46,670 nucleotides of DNA from Catenovulum maritimum (lineage in GTDB: Bacteria; Pseudomonadota; Gammaproteobacteria; Enterobacterales; Alteromonadaceae). The stretch covers positions 1 through 46,670 of the forward strand of contig NZ_KQ130509.1 in NCBI RefSeq assembly GCF_001050375.1, read 5' to 3'. Below, piece after piece: positions 17,606 to 26,632 of this stretch. Under the pieces are notes generated by a model that was given only the letters and a program-made list of their open reading frames with translations, had not been told where the DNA came from and ran no database searches. The position numbers and the translations under genes are program-made. Numbering within the stretch: position 1 is the first letter of the stretch; every line of letters starts with the position of its first letter.

Positions 17606-19483
17606 ATGTCCAACGCCAATATTTTCTTAATTGTTGAAGATGAAAATTTAGAAGAGCTAGAAGAACTTGTTTCTCGGCATGCATCTAATCGAGACGTGTT
17701 TCTCATCAACCTAGTTGATATTCTCCGAGGAGAAACCAAGTTCTCTGAAAACCATCATTGTATTTTGTATTTATCAGATGATGCTAATAGCCAAGTGATT
17801 CCTTTGCTGGCTGAATACAAGTGTGTGATTTCTATTTTACCGCATCCTAAATCACCACAAAGTATTATAGGTTTTGGTATTCATTTTGATTTAGAAGAAG
17901 CTTTAGTTGATGTGTTTCAACAAGAAACATACCAAGTCGACATGATGAAGTGTAATGATGAAATGGTGCTTAATACCATTGAAGTTGGAGATTTTGTCGG
18001 TTTAAAACCTGTGCGTGTTACACGACCTAGTTTTTTTCAACGAATTAAAAGCTTCGGTCAAAGATGGAATGAAATAAGGCATCAAATTCCGTTTAAATTG
18101 ACGTTGACGACGCAAAAAGGCAAAAGCGTGACTACTGCAGTTACCGCGATTTCTGTTGTTCAACATTCTAGTAATACCCGTTTTGTCCAGCACTTAATCG
18201 GTGAGTCGAATATTAATGATGGTATGTTTCATTCTGTATTTTTAGCGCCAAGAAGCTTGCGCCAATTATTTTGGGGATTGTTGAAAAGCATAGTTGAGCC
18301 GCCTAAAAGATTACCTGAATTTATCGGCCATGTTAGAACCGCTATGCTAGATTTTACTTTCGCCAAAGAAATTGAATATCAAATTGATGGTCGAGAAAGG
18401 AAAGGGGAAAGTCTAAAGCTAATTACGCTTGCCAATCATTTACAACTTATTCCTGGTCGGTACTTAAAGGTTGAGCGTAAGCCGGGTAATGGCAAGGAAA
18501 TTTTTCGAACCCAAAATTTACCCACTTTAGATGCGGTACCTGAGCTGATCAGTAAAACCTTACCTTGGAATATTCACGCAGCGACCGAAGAGTTTAGAGA
18601 TATATACCAAGCCCTACGTGAAAATGCGGTCGCCTCGGCCACTTTTTTAACCCTAATGGCGCTTTCTACTATGCTTGCGACTTTAGGTTTATTTGCTAAC
18701 TCAGCACCCGTGCTTATCGGCGCTATGATATTAGCACCTTTAATGGCGCCACTAATCTCTTTAGCTATGGGGACCGTTCGCCAAGACCAAGTATTAATGA
18801 CGCAAGCAGGGAAAACTCTGCTCGCGGGTTTATTGTTAGCCTTATTCTGTGGCGCTTTGTTATCTTTAATGATACCGCTGAAAATATTAACGACAGAAAT
18901 GAGTGCTAGGGTTTCTCCTAATTTACTCGATTTAGGTGTCGCAATTATTTCTGGTGTGGCAGCTGCTTATGCTAATAGTCGCTCTGAAATTGCAAAAAGT
19001 TTAGCTGGTGTCGCCGTTGCGGTAGCACTAGTACCACCGTTAGCGACAACCGGTGTGGCAATCGCTTGGCTCGATTGGGATATGATTAGTGGTTCATTCC
19101 TGCTATTTTTAACTAACTTAGCAGGCATAGTTTTAGCGGCAGCGGTGACGTTTTCTTGGTTGGGTTTTTCTCCTTTCCAGCGGGCTCAAAAGGGGCTTGT
19201 TATCCCAGCTATTATAACCATGCTGGTTTCAATTCCATTGGCAGTAAGTTTTGTCCGAATGATGAATAATGATTCTTGGTCGAATCAAATTCAGTTAATT
19301 CACTTAGATTTTGCTGATATCAAAAATGTCAGTGTGGTTCAGCATGATCCCTTGATTGTCAGATTTGAGTTAGTCGTAACAGATTACCCAAATGCAGAGC
19401 AGCTGGCCGAAATTAAGTCTGTATTACAGAAACAATTACAGAAAGAAATTGAAATGGAAATGACCATAGTCATAAAGAGGTAA
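17606..19483 (+). CDS. DUF389 (TIGR00341-like) integral membrane protein
   Basis: A 625-residue protein. Residues 1-~330 are soluble; they include text such as PGNGKEIFRTQNLPTLDAVPELI. From about 340 the DUF389 membrane region begins with NAVASATFLTLMALSTMLATLGLFANSAPVLIGAMILAPLMAPL spread over two helices, followed by four or more further helices (GLLLALFCGALLSL, VAVAVALVPPLATTGVA, FLTNLAGIVLAAAV, ITMLVSIPLAVSF). A short soluble C-terminal domain ends the protein. DUF389 proteins are widespread and their transport or sensing role is not established. Third gene of the rsmD transcript. Confidence 0.8.
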   Translation: MSNANIFLIVEDENLEELEELVSRHASNRDVFLINLVDILRGETKFSENHHCILYLSDDANSQVIPLLAEYKCVISILPHPKSPQSIIGFGIHFDLEEALVDVFQQETYQVDMMKCNDEMVLNTIEVGDFVGLKPVRVTRPSFFQRIKSFGQRWNEIRHQIPFKLTLTTQKGKSVTTAVTAISVVQHSSNTRFVQHLIGESNINDGMFHSVFLAPRSLRQLFWGLLKSIVEPPKRLPEFIGHVRTAMLDFTFAKEIEYQIDGRERKGESLKLITLANHLQLIPGRYLKVERKPGNGKEIFRTQNLPTLDAVPELISKTLPWNIHAATEEFRDIYQALRENAVASATFLTLMALSTMLATLGLFANSAPVLIGAMILAPLMAPLISLAMGTVRQDQVLMTQAGKTLLAGLLLALFCGALLSLMIPLKILTTEMSARVSPNLLDLGVAIISGVAAAYANSRSEIAKSLAGVAVAVALVPPLATTGVAIAWLDWDMISGSFLLFLTNLAGIVLAAAVTFSWLGFSPFQRAQKGLVIPAIITMLVSIPLAVSFVRMMNNDSWSNQIQLIHLDFADIKNVSVVQHDPLIVRFELVVTDYPNAEQLAEIKSVLQKQLQKEIEMEMTIVIKR

Positions 19484-19734
19484 TACCTTTAATTAGGTTG
19501 TTTATCATACAAATGGTGTGAAAATCGTGCGTTTAAGTTTAAAATTAATTTTTCTGTCATTAAACTTTTACACACTTGGTGTTGGTGGAAAAAATTGAAA
19601 AAAAATTCATTTTTTTGCTAAAAACTGTGCGACAAATGTACAAAACTACTTTATTATGAGGCTGCACATAAGTGCAAATTTTAGAAAAATTGCCAGAGTG
19701 TTTGGTAATTTATAGTTTTAAGTAAGAGAAAAAA
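19484..19734 (+). promoter_or_regulatory. AT-rich upstream region and probable long leader of the cold-shock gene
   Basis: These 251 bases between the DUF389 stop and the cold-shock start contain no gene. They are very A/T-rich and probably hold the promoter and an untranslated leader. A possible promoter is TTGCTA near 19615 followed by a weak -10 about 17 bases on, which would give a leader of about 90 bases. The ribosome site is a purine run (AAGTAAGAG) just before the ATG. I see no clear cold-box match. Leader-controlled translation is typical of cspA-type genes and is inferred here. Confidence 0.4.
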
Positions 19735-19944
19735 ATGTCAAATCAAGTAAACGGTACAGTAAAGTGGTTCAATGATGAGAAAGGTTTTGGTTTCATTGAG
19801 CAAGAAGGCGGCAAAGATGTATTCGTACATTACTCAGCAATCGTAGCTGACGGTCGTAAAACTTTACAAGAAGGTCAAAAAGTGACTTTAAATGTCGTTC
19901 AAGGCCAGAAAGGACCTCAAGCTGAAAACGTAGTACCTGTTTAA
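19735..19944 (+). CDS. Cold-shock family RNA chaperone (CspA/CspE-like)
   Basis: A 69-residue single cold-shock domain of normal length. [19 protein letters not shown] contains RNP1 (KGFGFI), and DVFVHYSAI contains RNP2. It binds single-stranded RNA/DNA and melts secondary structure. Which Csp paralogue it is cannot be decided from the sequence. It is monocistronic, with a long upstream region and its own downstream stem-loop. Confidence 0.95.
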   Translation: MSNQVNGTVKWFNDEKGFGFIEQEGGKDVFVHYSAIVADGRKTLQEGQKVTLNVVQGQKGPQAENVVPV

Positions 19945-19966
19945 GCACGAGTAAAATCCGAATTCT

Positions 19967-19990
19967 GCAGGTTCGCACTCGCCAACCTGC
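19967..19990 (+). terminator. Probable terminator of the cold-shock gene
   Basis: Stem GCAGGTT/AACCTGC (19967-19973 and 19984-19990) with a 10-base loop, followed by TTATTTCC, 22 bases after the stop codon. Confidence 0.6.
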
Positions 19991-20073
19991 TTATTTCCTC
20001 AAAATTTCTTTTTAATTCATACTTTTCCAAGATACAATCTACCCCAATTCTGTATTCATTAGGTCTCTTTGAC

Positions 20074-20562
20074 GTGGAAAAATTTATCGAACAAGTTTTA
20101 TATTCAGCTCGCTGGTTATTAGCACCTATTTACCTTGGTTTAAGTTTAGCGCTTGTCGCATTGGGTATTAAATTTTTCCAAGAAATCTTTCATGTTTTCC
20201 CACATATTTTTGAAATTAAAGAAACAGATTTAGTTTTAGTAATTCTGTCTTTAGTTGATTTAGCCCTAGTTGGTGGCTTATTAGTTATGGTGATGTTTTC
20301 TAGTTACGAAAACTTTGTTAGCCAAATTGATATTAAAGAAGGTCAAGAAAAGTTAAATTGGTTAGGTAAGCTAGATGCGGGGTCTTTGAAAAATAAAGTC
20401 GCAGCTTCAATTGTCGCTATTTCTTCCATTCACTTATTGAAAGTCTTCATGAATGCCGAAAACATAGATACTGACAAAATGTTGTGGTACGTCATTGTGC
20501 ATTTAACTTTTGTTATCTCTGCCTTTGCGATGGGTTATTTAGATAAAATTTCTAGACATTAG
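20074..20562 (+). CDS. yqhA: YqhA family (UPF0114) membrane protein
   Basis: A 162-residue protein starting at GTG (20074). It matches the YqhA/UPF0114 pattern: [18 protein letters not shown] at the N-terminus, [30 protein letters not shown] in the middle, [27 protein letters not shown], then [20 protein letters not shown]. Four hydrophobic helices are expected, all in the inner membrane. The function of the family is not established. The gene stands alone and is convergent with the Nudix gene across a stem-loop. Confidence 0.88.
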   Translation: MEKFIEQVLYSARWLLAPIYLGLSLALVALGIKFFQEIFHVFPHIFEIKETDLVLVILSLVDLALVGGLLVMVMFSSYENFVSQIDIKEGQEKLNWLGKLDAGSLKNKVAASIVAISSIHLLKVFMNAENIDTDKMLWYVIVHLTFVISAFAMGYLDKISRH

Positions 20563-20573
20563 CCCTCTGTATC

Positions 20574-20594
20574 TGAGCGGCTTAAAACCGCTCA
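20574..20594 (+). terminator. Stem-loop between yqhA and the Nudix gene
   Basis: Perfect 7-bp stem TGAGCGG/CCGCTCA with a 7-base loop, 11 bases after the yqhA stop and between convergent genes. The T-tract is weak. Confidence 0.5.
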
Positions 20595-20625
20595 AATATG
20601 CCATAAAAAGTTGCAGCGGACTAAT

Positions 20626-20680
20626 CGCTTAATAACCTAATATTTTTAGCTTTCTTTTTTATTTAAGCTGAAACACTAAT
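20626..20680 (-). repeat. Decayed duplicate of the 3' end of the Nudix gene
   Basis: On the minus strand this segment repeats, with changes and small insertions, the last ~48 bases of the Nudix gene and its stop (20681-20728). Both copies run from ATTAGTGTT through AAAATATTAGG to TTATTAAGCG or CTACTAAACG. The copy has an early in-frame stop and is not translated as part of the gene. Confidence 0.55.
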
Positions 20681-20683
20681 CGT

Positions 20684-21241
20684 TTAGTAGCCTAATATTT
20701 TAAGTTTTAATAAGGCAGCAACACTAATCGCATCGTGAATTTTACCTGTCATAGCGTATTCAATGGCTTCTGATAAGGGTAAACGAATTAGTTTTAAATC
20801 TTCAGTTTCTTCCGGTTCAGCTTCGCCTATTTCTATATCTGTCGCTAAATAGACGGTTGCTCTGTCATCTGTCGATGAGTTTGACAGCGACATATTTAAA
20901 ATTTCTTGGTAATTTTGTGCAACTAAGCCTGCTTCTTCTTTTAATTCTCTAATCGCACAATCCAGTGGTTCTTCATTAATCGGGCAGCCACCTTCTATGA
21001 TTTCCCAACTATATTCCTGTAGGGGGTAGCGCCATTGTCCAACTAACCAAGTATAACCAGCACTGTCTAATGGCACTATGCCGACTGCTGAGTTTTGAAA
21101 CTCAACAACACTGTATATACCATCGGTATTAGCAGGAGTGGTGACTTTGTCTTCACGTACTTTAATCCAAGGGTTTGAGTAAATCTCTCTACTCGAATTA
21201 GTTTTCCATGGGTTAGCTTCGTCAATTAATTTATTCTTCAT
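20684..21241 (-). CDS. Nudix hydrolase, ADP-ribose/ADP-sugar pyrophosphatase type
   Basis: The complete Nudix box (GX5EX7REUXEEXGU) is present: a Gly in EIIEGG, then REL, KEEAGL. VGQWRYPLQEYSWEIIEGG just before it is typical of the ADP-ribose/ADP-sugar pyrophosphatases, which cut NDP-linked substrates with Mg2+. I choose the ATG at 21241 (185 residues, MKNKLIDEANPW) because AAGGA lies about ten bases upstream and the preceding diguanylate cyclase stops 13 bases before; a longer reading from 21307 would overlap that gene by 53 bases and adds a non-conserved basic stretch. The gene is probably co-transcribed with the cyclase. Exact substrate is uncertain. Confidence 0.88.
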   Translation of the reverse strand: MKNKLIDEANPWKTNSSREIYSNPWIKVREDKVTTPANTDGIYSVVEFQNSAVGIVPLDSAGYTWLVGQWRYPLQEYSWEIIEGGCPINEEPLDCAIRELKEEAGLVAQNYQEILNMSLSNSSTDDRATVYLATDIEIGEAEPEETEDLKLIRLPLSEAIEYAMTGKIHDAISVAALLKLKILGY

Positions 21242-21254
21242 TCTTTTTCTATCC

Positions 21255-22451
21255 TTAATCGCTGACACAATTTCGGCCTGCTTTTTTGGCTCTATATAAA
21301 GCTTCATCAGCTGCTTTTAAACATTTATCAAAGTCATTGAGTTCTTTACTGCGTAAAGCATACCCCATACTTATGGTGACATTTACGGTTTTTGTTGCAT
21401 TGGCAGGGGCCGCATTTCGATCTTTTTCTGATTTTTTCGGTCGACTCTTATCCCTAACCACCATGTCATAGTTAGCGATACTTTGCCTCAGTCTTTCTAG
21501 TTCAGGTACAACTTGAGTGGGCGTTTTATTGGCAAACACCAAAGTAAATTCTTCGCCGCCATAACGATATGCTTTACCGCCTGACGATACTTCACCTAGT
21601 CGGCTTGCGACTAATTTTAATACTTGGTCGCCCACATCATGGCCATATGTATCGTTAAACTGTTTAAAGTGATCTACATCAGCCATGACAAGTATATATT
21701 TACGCCCTAGGGTCATAGCGTATCGATTAAGCGCCCGTCTGGAAGGCAGCTTAGTTAACTCATCAAAATAAGCTAATTGATAAGAATGCGACAAGGTAGT
21801 GACAATCAAAATGATAGCAATCGAAGATAAGCAAATCGCTTGTAACGGCTGATTAGGCGCCAGTAAATGATAAAACCAGCAGCACAATAGCATGATAGAG
21901 AAGTTACTCTCGATTGGATTTTGCTGCCAGCCAGATTTAACTAGGTTAACCAGCACAAATGCAAAGCAGCTAATGAGTACAAATAAAGAGATAAAGTCAT
22001 TGTCTAACGTTTGCCATAACACAACTTGAGTTAACAACTCTGGATTGAGTTTGGCTAGGGCAAAAAATATCGCGATAGGGATAAGCAAAATCGTAACTTG
22101 CATGAGCCCTTTTCGATTAAATAAACCACTTTCTCTACGTAAACAGAGATAAAAGCCAGTCAGGATTAACCAAGTAAAAGCTAACCCAGAATTTAAAGCT
22201 GGAGTAAGTTCAAGCTGAGCTAAAACAAGGGGTAAAAAGGATGCAAAAAACAAGCAGGAAACAGCGAACAAAGCGAGCCTGTTTTGGTTAAATTGCGATG
22301 CAAATAAGGCACTTAGTGGTAATAATAAGTAAGGTAGCCAAACCGCAACTTGGTTCCATCGACCAAACTGAAATAAATATAAAGTTTGGCTAAAATAACA
22401 AATTAATAAAATACAGCTTGAGAGCAGTAAAGTTCGACAGGTTGCAAGCAC
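21255..22451 (-). CDS. Membrane-bound GGDEF diguanylate cyclase
   Basis: A 398-residue protein. Residues 1-~222 contain seven or eight hydrophobic helices with short loops and no recognisable sensor domain. The GGDEF domain (about 228-398) shows DELTKLPSRRALNRY, ADVDHFKQFNDTYGHDVGDQ, the active loop GGEEF at 298-302, and ADEALYRAKKAGRN. The RxxD inhibitory site expected five residues before GGEEF is replaced by SSGG, so classical product inhibition is unlikely. A Lys/Arg-rich insert (about 328-350, KSRPKKSEKDR) interrupts the C-terminal part of the domain. The Nudix gene follows 13 bases later. Confidence 0.92.
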   Translation of the reverse strand: MLATCRTLLLSSCILLICYFSQTLYLFQFGRWNQVAVWLPYLLLPLSALFASQFNQNRLALFAVSCLFFASFLPLVLAQLELTPALNSGLAFTWLILTGFYLCLRRESGLFNRKGLMQVTILLIPIAIFFALAKLNPELLTQVVLWQTLDNDFISLFVLISCFAFVLVNLVKSGWQQNPIESNFSIMLLCCWFYHLLAPNQPLQAICLSSIAIILIVTTLSHSYQLAYFDELTKLPSRRALNRYAMTLGRKYILVMADVDHFKQFNDTYGHDVGDQVLKLVASRLGEVSSGGKAYRYGGEEFTLVFANKTPTQVVPELERLRQSIANYDMVVRDKSRPKKSEKDRNAAPANATKTVNVTISMGYALRSKELNDFDKCLKAADEALYRAKKAGRNCVSD

Positions 22452-22547
22452 AGTTTTACCGTATAAAGTTAAAGTCAGGGCTAATCATAAAGATATGCGG
22501 CATAAATACCAAGTTATTTGGTGCCTGAAAATTTTGAGGAAGATAAG

Positions 22548-23408
22548 ATGAGTGATGTTTTAGCTGAGCTATTAGATCTATTAAGTTTAGAAAAAATTGA
22601 GCAGGGGATTTTTAGAGGCCAATCTCAAGATTTAGGCTTTGGTGCTGTTTTTGGTGGCCAAGTGTTAGGACAGGCATTAGCAGCCGCGCAAGAAACCGTC
22701 GATCTTGATCGGGCCGTGCACTCATATCACTCGTACTTTTTACGCGCGGGTGACGTTCACCACCCTATATTATATAAAGTCGATGTTATTCGCGATGGTA
22801 AAAGCTTTTGCACGCGAAGAGTCGAAGCAATACAGCATGGCAAAGTGATCTTTTATTTAACGGCTTCATTTCAAAAACCTGAACATGGCCTTGAACACCA
22901 GCATGAAATGCCGAATGTTACTGGACCTGAAAACTTATTGTCAGACTTAGAAATAGCAAGAAAATTTCAGGATCAAATCCCTGCAAAAGTTCGAGATAAG
23001 TTTACTTGTGACAAACCGATCGAAATTAAACCCGTAGAGTGGATTAATCCGTTACAGCCAGAAAAAGCACCTGCGAAAAGGCATGTTTGGATGAAAACAA
23101 ACGGTGTAATGCCGAATGACCAAAGAGTTCATAAATATTTATTGTCTTACGCCTCTGATTTTTATTTTCTGGTGACATCATTACAACCGCACGGAAAATC
23201 ATTTATGGATCCTAAAATGCAAGTCGCGACTTTAGATCATTCGATGTGGTTTCATCGAGAGTTTAAATTTGATGACTGGATATTGTACGAAATAGATAGC
23301 CCTTCAGCGTCAGGCGCAAGAGGTTTAGTCAGAGGTAAATTTTATAACCAAAACGGTGACTTAGTCGCATCCAGCGTACAAGAAGGTGTTATACGAGTTC
23401 ATGCTTGA
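22548..23408 (+). CDS. tesB: Acyl-CoA thioesterase II
   Basis: 286 residues from ATG 22548, exactly the usual TesB length. This start is preceded by GAGGA at good spacing; the longer reading from a TTG at 22518 is unlikely. Double hot-dog enzyme: GQSQDLGFGAVFGGQVLGQ near the N-terminus, HSYHSYFLRAGD, and the C-terminal DHSMWFH and SSVQEG carrying the Asp, Thr/Ser and Gln of the TesB active site. It hydrolyses medium- to long-chain acyl-CoA to free acid and CoA. Divergent from the diguanylate cyclase gene. Confidence 0.95.
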   Translation: MSDVLAELLDLLSLEKIEQGIFRGQSQDLGFGAVFGGQVLGQALAAAQETVDLDRAVHSYHSYFLRAGDVHHPILYKVDVIRDGKSFCTRRVEAIQHGKVIFYLTASFQKPEHGLEHQHEMPNVTGPENLLSDLEIARKFQDQIPAKVRDKFTCDKPIEIKPVEWINPLQPEKAPAKRHVWMKTNGVMPNDQRVHKYLLSYASDFYFLVTSLQPHGKSFMDPKMQVATLDHSMWFHREFKFDDWILYEIDSPSASGARGLVRGKFYNQNGDLVASSVQEGVIRVHA

Positions 23409-23507
23409 TTTGATCTATCACACTAAAGCGCTTCAAGTGAATGACTAAACTTGATATTTGTTGCTGGATGGGATTAACTAAGCGCAATTAAATTTGAGTA
23501 AAATTAT

Positions 23508-24401
23508 ATGTCAGCTAAACATCCAATAATTGCTATTACAGGTTCGTCAGGTGCTGGGACATCCACCACTACAAATGCCTTTCGTCATATTTTTAGAAGC
23601 TTTGATATAAAAGCGACTGAAATCGAAGGCGATAGCTTTCATCGCTATACTCGGCCCGAAATGGAAGTGCAGATCAGAAAAGCACAAGAGCAAGGTCGCC
23701 ATATTAGTTACTTTGGCTCTGAAGCGAATGATTTTAATTTATTAGAAGAATTATTCGAAGGCTATGGGCAAACTGGTCAGGGGAAAATAAGACGTTATTT
23801 ACACTCTTTTGACGAAGCGGTTCCGTACAACCAAATGCCGGGTACCTTTAGTCCTTGGCATGATTTACCTGAATCTGACTTATTGTTTTATGAAGGACTA
23901 CATGGCGGCATAGTAACGGAAGAGAACAATGTTGCTAAGCATGTTGATTTATTGATTGGCATGGTACCTATAGTCAACCTTGAGTGGATTCAAAAAATAA
24001 TCCGAGATACAACAGACAGAGGCCACAGCCACGAAGCGGTTATGTCATCTATTGTTCGCTCTATGGATGATTATATTAACTACATTACGCCTCAATTTAG
24101 CCGTACGCATGTAAATTTTCAGCGTGTGCCAACTGTGGATACTTCTAATCCGTTTTCAGCTAAAGATATTCCAACACTAGATGAAAGCTTTGTCGTGATT
24201 CGGTTTAGAGGCGTTAAAGGTGTCGATTTTCCATATTATTTAAATATGATTGACGGTGCATTTATGTCACGTGTTAACACTATGGTGGTACCGGGTGGAA
24301 AAATGGGACTTGCGATGGAGTTGATTATTACGCCGTTAATCGAAGAGCTAATGCACAAAAAAGGGAAAAAAGTGAGCTCGACAGAGTGGCTACTTAGATA
24401 A
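23508..24401 (+). CDS. prkB: Phosphoribulokinase-like protein PrkB
   Basis: A 297-residue P-loop kinase close in length to E. coli PrkB. Walker A is GSSGAGTST at about 11-19; EIEGDSFHRYTRPEM and LLFYEGLHGGIV are family motifs, and the DRGHS region follows. These proteins occur in many non-autotrophic gammaproteobacteria without RuBisCO, as here, and their physiological substrate is not established. The gene is monocistronic and ends in a strong bidirectional terminator shared with deaD. Confidence 0.9.
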   Translation: MSAKHPIIAITGSSGAGTSTTTNAFRHIFRSFDIKATEIEGDSFHRYTRPEMEVQIRKAQEQGRHISYFGSEANDFNLLEELFEGYGQTGQGKIRRYLHSFDEAVPYNQMPGTFSPWHDLPESDLLFYEGLHGGIVTEENNVAKHVDLLIGMVPIVNLEWIQKIIRDTTDRGHSHEAVMSSIVRSMDDYINYITPQFSRTHVNFQRVPTVDTSNPFSAKDIPTLDESFVVIRFRGVKGVDFPYYLNMIDGAFMSRVNTMVVPGGKMGLAMELIITPLIEELMHKKGKKVSSTEWLLR

Positions 24402-24426
24402 GAATATTTATCTGAATTTTAGGCAA

Positions 24427-24454
24427 AAAAATAGGCTCATATGAGCCTATTTTT
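24427..24454. terminator. Bidirectional terminator between prkB and deaD
   Basis: A perfect 28-base palindrome whose arms (core ATAGGCTCAT/ATGAGCCTAT) are flanked by A4-6 on the left and T5 on the right, placed between two convergent stops. It should end transcription in both directions. Confidence 0.92.
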
Positions 24455-24483
24455 GTTTAATTAAGACAACTTGGTTTAGTTGC

Positions 24484-26307
24484 TTAGTTAAATGGACGTC
24501 TTTCGCGACGACGTGGTTGTGCGTCATCTCTTCTTGGTCTAAATTTTGGTGCCTGGTCAGACGATTCGCTAGCTGCTTTTTCAGCTGGATCTGCAACTCT
24601 TGGTGTCGCACGTTTGTTACGAATTGAAATCTTAGTCAATTTATCAAACACAGTTTTTGGCATACCCTTAGGTAAATCAACATATGAGTGATTATCGTGC
24701 AACTTAATATGACCGATATTGCTGCTGTCTAAGTTGATTTCGTTTGCAACTGCACCAACGATATCACCTGGTCTAACACCATCAGAACGACCAACTTCAA
24801 AACGGAAGGTATCAAAATCAGCATCGTTACGACGTGGGCGACTAGCACCGCGATCGCCACCACGCTCACCTCTGTTAGCACGCTCACCGCCTCTGTCGTT
24901 ACGATCACGACGACCACGACCTTCTCCACGTCCGCCATCTCTAGCTTCACGACGATTTCTATCACGTGGTGAATCAACTGGATCTGCTTTCGGGAATAAA
25001 GGCTGTTTTAGCTGCTGTTGGAACAATAATGCAGTAGCGATATCTTCAAGTGATTGCTCACTTTCTTCAACAAACTGGTTTAATACGCCACGGAATTGCT
25101 CTAAGTCTTGGCTTTCAATTGTTGCTTGAAGCTGAGACTTGATTTTATCTGCGCGAATTTTGCCTAAATCTTTAACGTCTGGCATTTCGAATGTTTCGAT
25201 ACGACCGTCAGTTGCACGCTCTAAACGAGACAAACCACGGATTTCACGGTAATTAGCAAATAAAATCGCTTCACCACTTCGACCCGCGCGACCTGTACGA
25301 CCAATTCTATGAACATAAGATTCAGAATCAGTTGGTAAGTCATAGTTAATAACATGCGTAATTCTTGGCACATCAAGACCACGTGCTACAACGTCAGTAG
25401 CGATTAAGATAGATAATTTACCATTCTTAAGTTGGTCTACAATACGCTCACGGTCATTCTGGTTCATGTCACCGTTAAGTGCAGAAGCAGAGAAACCTTT
25501 GCTTACTAAGTGTTCAGCTAGCATTAAAGTATCGTTACGAGTACGCACGAAAACTATCATAGCATCGTAATCTACAGTTTCAGCAATACGCTCAAGACCG
25601 GCTGTTTTACCGATTTTGCTAACACGCCAAGCTTTTTGGCTAATGTTTGCTTTTTGTGCTTTAACTGGTGCAATTTTCACGTGAACAGGAGATTTTAAGA
25701 ACTGTTGAGTTACACGTTTGATTGCTGGTGGCATAGTTGCTGAGAAAAATGCCATTTGCGTTGAATCTGGAACATGTTCCAAAATCCACTGAATATCTTC
25801 TAAAAAGCCCATGTTAAGCATTTCATCTGCTTCATCTAAAACACAAGCTTTTAAGTTATCTAGTTGTAAACGACCTTTATCAATGTGATCCATTAAACGA
25901 CCAGGTGTACCAACAACAACTTGTGGGCCTGCGCGTAAATCACGGATTTGAGGTGTATAAGACTGACCACCGTAAACGGTTGCAACTTTAAAGCCTTTCA
26001 GATTTTTACTGAAATCTGATAAAGCTTCTGCAACTTGAATTGCTAGTTCACGAGTTGGACAAACTACTAACATTTGCGTTTTACGCAAGTTAGCGTCTAA
26101 GTTTGCTAATAATGGTAAACCGAAAGCAGCCGTTTTACCTGTACCTGTTTGCGCTTCACCTAAAATATCTTTTCCTTCTAATAACGCAGGAATTGATTTT
26201 TCTTGAATTGGCGTAGGTTGCGTAAAGCCCATTGACTCAATGGCTTGTAAAATAGGTGCAGGAAGACCCAGTTCGTTAAATTGAACTGTTGATTCAGTAT
26301 TTGACAT
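24484..26307 (-). CDS. deaD: ATP-dependent DEAD-box RNA helicase DeaD/CsdA
   Basis: 607 residues. Helicase core: Q motif FTQPTPIQEKSIP, motif I AQTGTGKT at 52-59, DEAD in VLDEADEML, SAT in FFSATMPP, and HRIGRTGRAGR. The linker (about 440-495) is rich in Arg, Gly and Asp (repeats of RGG, GER and RDR). The C-terminal RNA-binding domain (about 497-570) matches DbpA/DeaD: FRFEVGRSDGVRPGDIVGAVANE. It unwinds structured RNA and helps 50S assembly and cold growth. In E. coli nlpI precedes it; here it is alone. A leader of about 290 nt is predicted from its promoter. Confidence 0.96.
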   Translation of the reverse strand: MSNTESTVQFNELGLPAPILQAIESMGFTQPTPIQEKSIPALLEGKDILGEAQTGTGKTAAFGLPLLANLDANLRKTQMLVVCPTRELAIQVAEALSDFSKNLKGFKVATVYGGQSYTPQIRDLRAGPQVVVGTPGRLMDHIDKGRLQLDNLKACVLDEADEMLNMGFLEDIQWILEHVPDSTQMAFFSATMPPAIKRVTQQFLKSPVHVKIAPVKAQKANISQKAWRVSKIGKTAGLERIAETVDYDAMIVFVRTRNDTLMLAEHLVSKGFSASALNGDMNQNDRERIVDQLKNGKLSILIATDVVARGLDVPRITHVINYDLPTDSESYVHRIGRTGRAGRSGEAILFANYREIRGLSRLERATDGRIETFEMPDVKDLGKIRADKIKSQLQATIESQDLEQFRGVLNQFVEESEQSLEDIATALLFQQQLKQPLFPKADPVDSPRDRNRREARDGGRGEGRGRRDRNDRGGERANRGERGGDRGASRPRRNDADFDTFRFEVGRSDGVRPGDIVGAVANEINLDSSNIGHIKLHDNHSYVDLPKGMPKTVFDKLTKISIRNKRATPRVADPAEKAASESSDQAPKFRPRRDDAQPRRRERRPFN

Positions 26308-26600
26308 AAATATACTCTATCGTTGGGTGAAATCACCCGATTGCTAAAATATGAGGCGGACGCACACGAAGATACCTTTTAAGGCAACTCAAACCTTGAG
26401 TTAATTGATTACCTTCACGATGGCGTTATTGATTGTTTTCAATAGTCGCACATTACATAGCTTTATCAGCTGGCGGCGTAATGCCTCTCTGTACCAGCGT
26501 GACTTTCTATAGTGACAACGTAATAGACGTTGAATTGTGACAGCGTGTGTTGCTTTTGCTTTCAAAAGCGCTGTTATATGAAAAGCCCTTGCTGGGAGAC
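26308..26600 (-). promoter_or_regulatory. Long structured 5' leader of deaD
   Basis: No gene is visible in these 293 bases. Read on the minus strand they contain several hairpins: GCTTTT/AAAAGC, CAACGT/ACGTTG, AACTCAA/TTGAGTT, and CGGGTGA/TCACCC just before the ribosome site. The length and fold potential resemble the autoregulated leader of E. coli deaD. Regulation is inferred. Confidence 0.55.
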
Positions 26601-26604
26601 GCGC

Positions 26605-26632
26605 ACTATACAGATAAAAAATAGGATTGCAA
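26605..26632 (-). promoter_or_regulatory. Predicted sigma-70 promoter of deaD
   Basis: On the minus strand: -35 TTGCAA (26627-26632), 16-base spacer, -10 TATAGT (26605-26610), followed by a GCGCG discriminator. Transcription would start near 26599, about 290 bases before the deaD start. The region from 26633 to the greB stop holds no gene. Confidence 0.7.

Noticed and set aside
23508-24401. prkB as evidence of Calvin-cycle carbon fixation
   Set aside because: No RuBisCO or other Calvin-cycle gene is present, and PrkB homologues are common in heterotrophic gammaproteobacteria.
24719-25129. 136-codon plus-strand ORF rich in Arg, Ser and Pro
   Set aside because: Antisense shadow of the Arg/Gly-rich linker of DeaD; low-complexity composition is inherited from that region.
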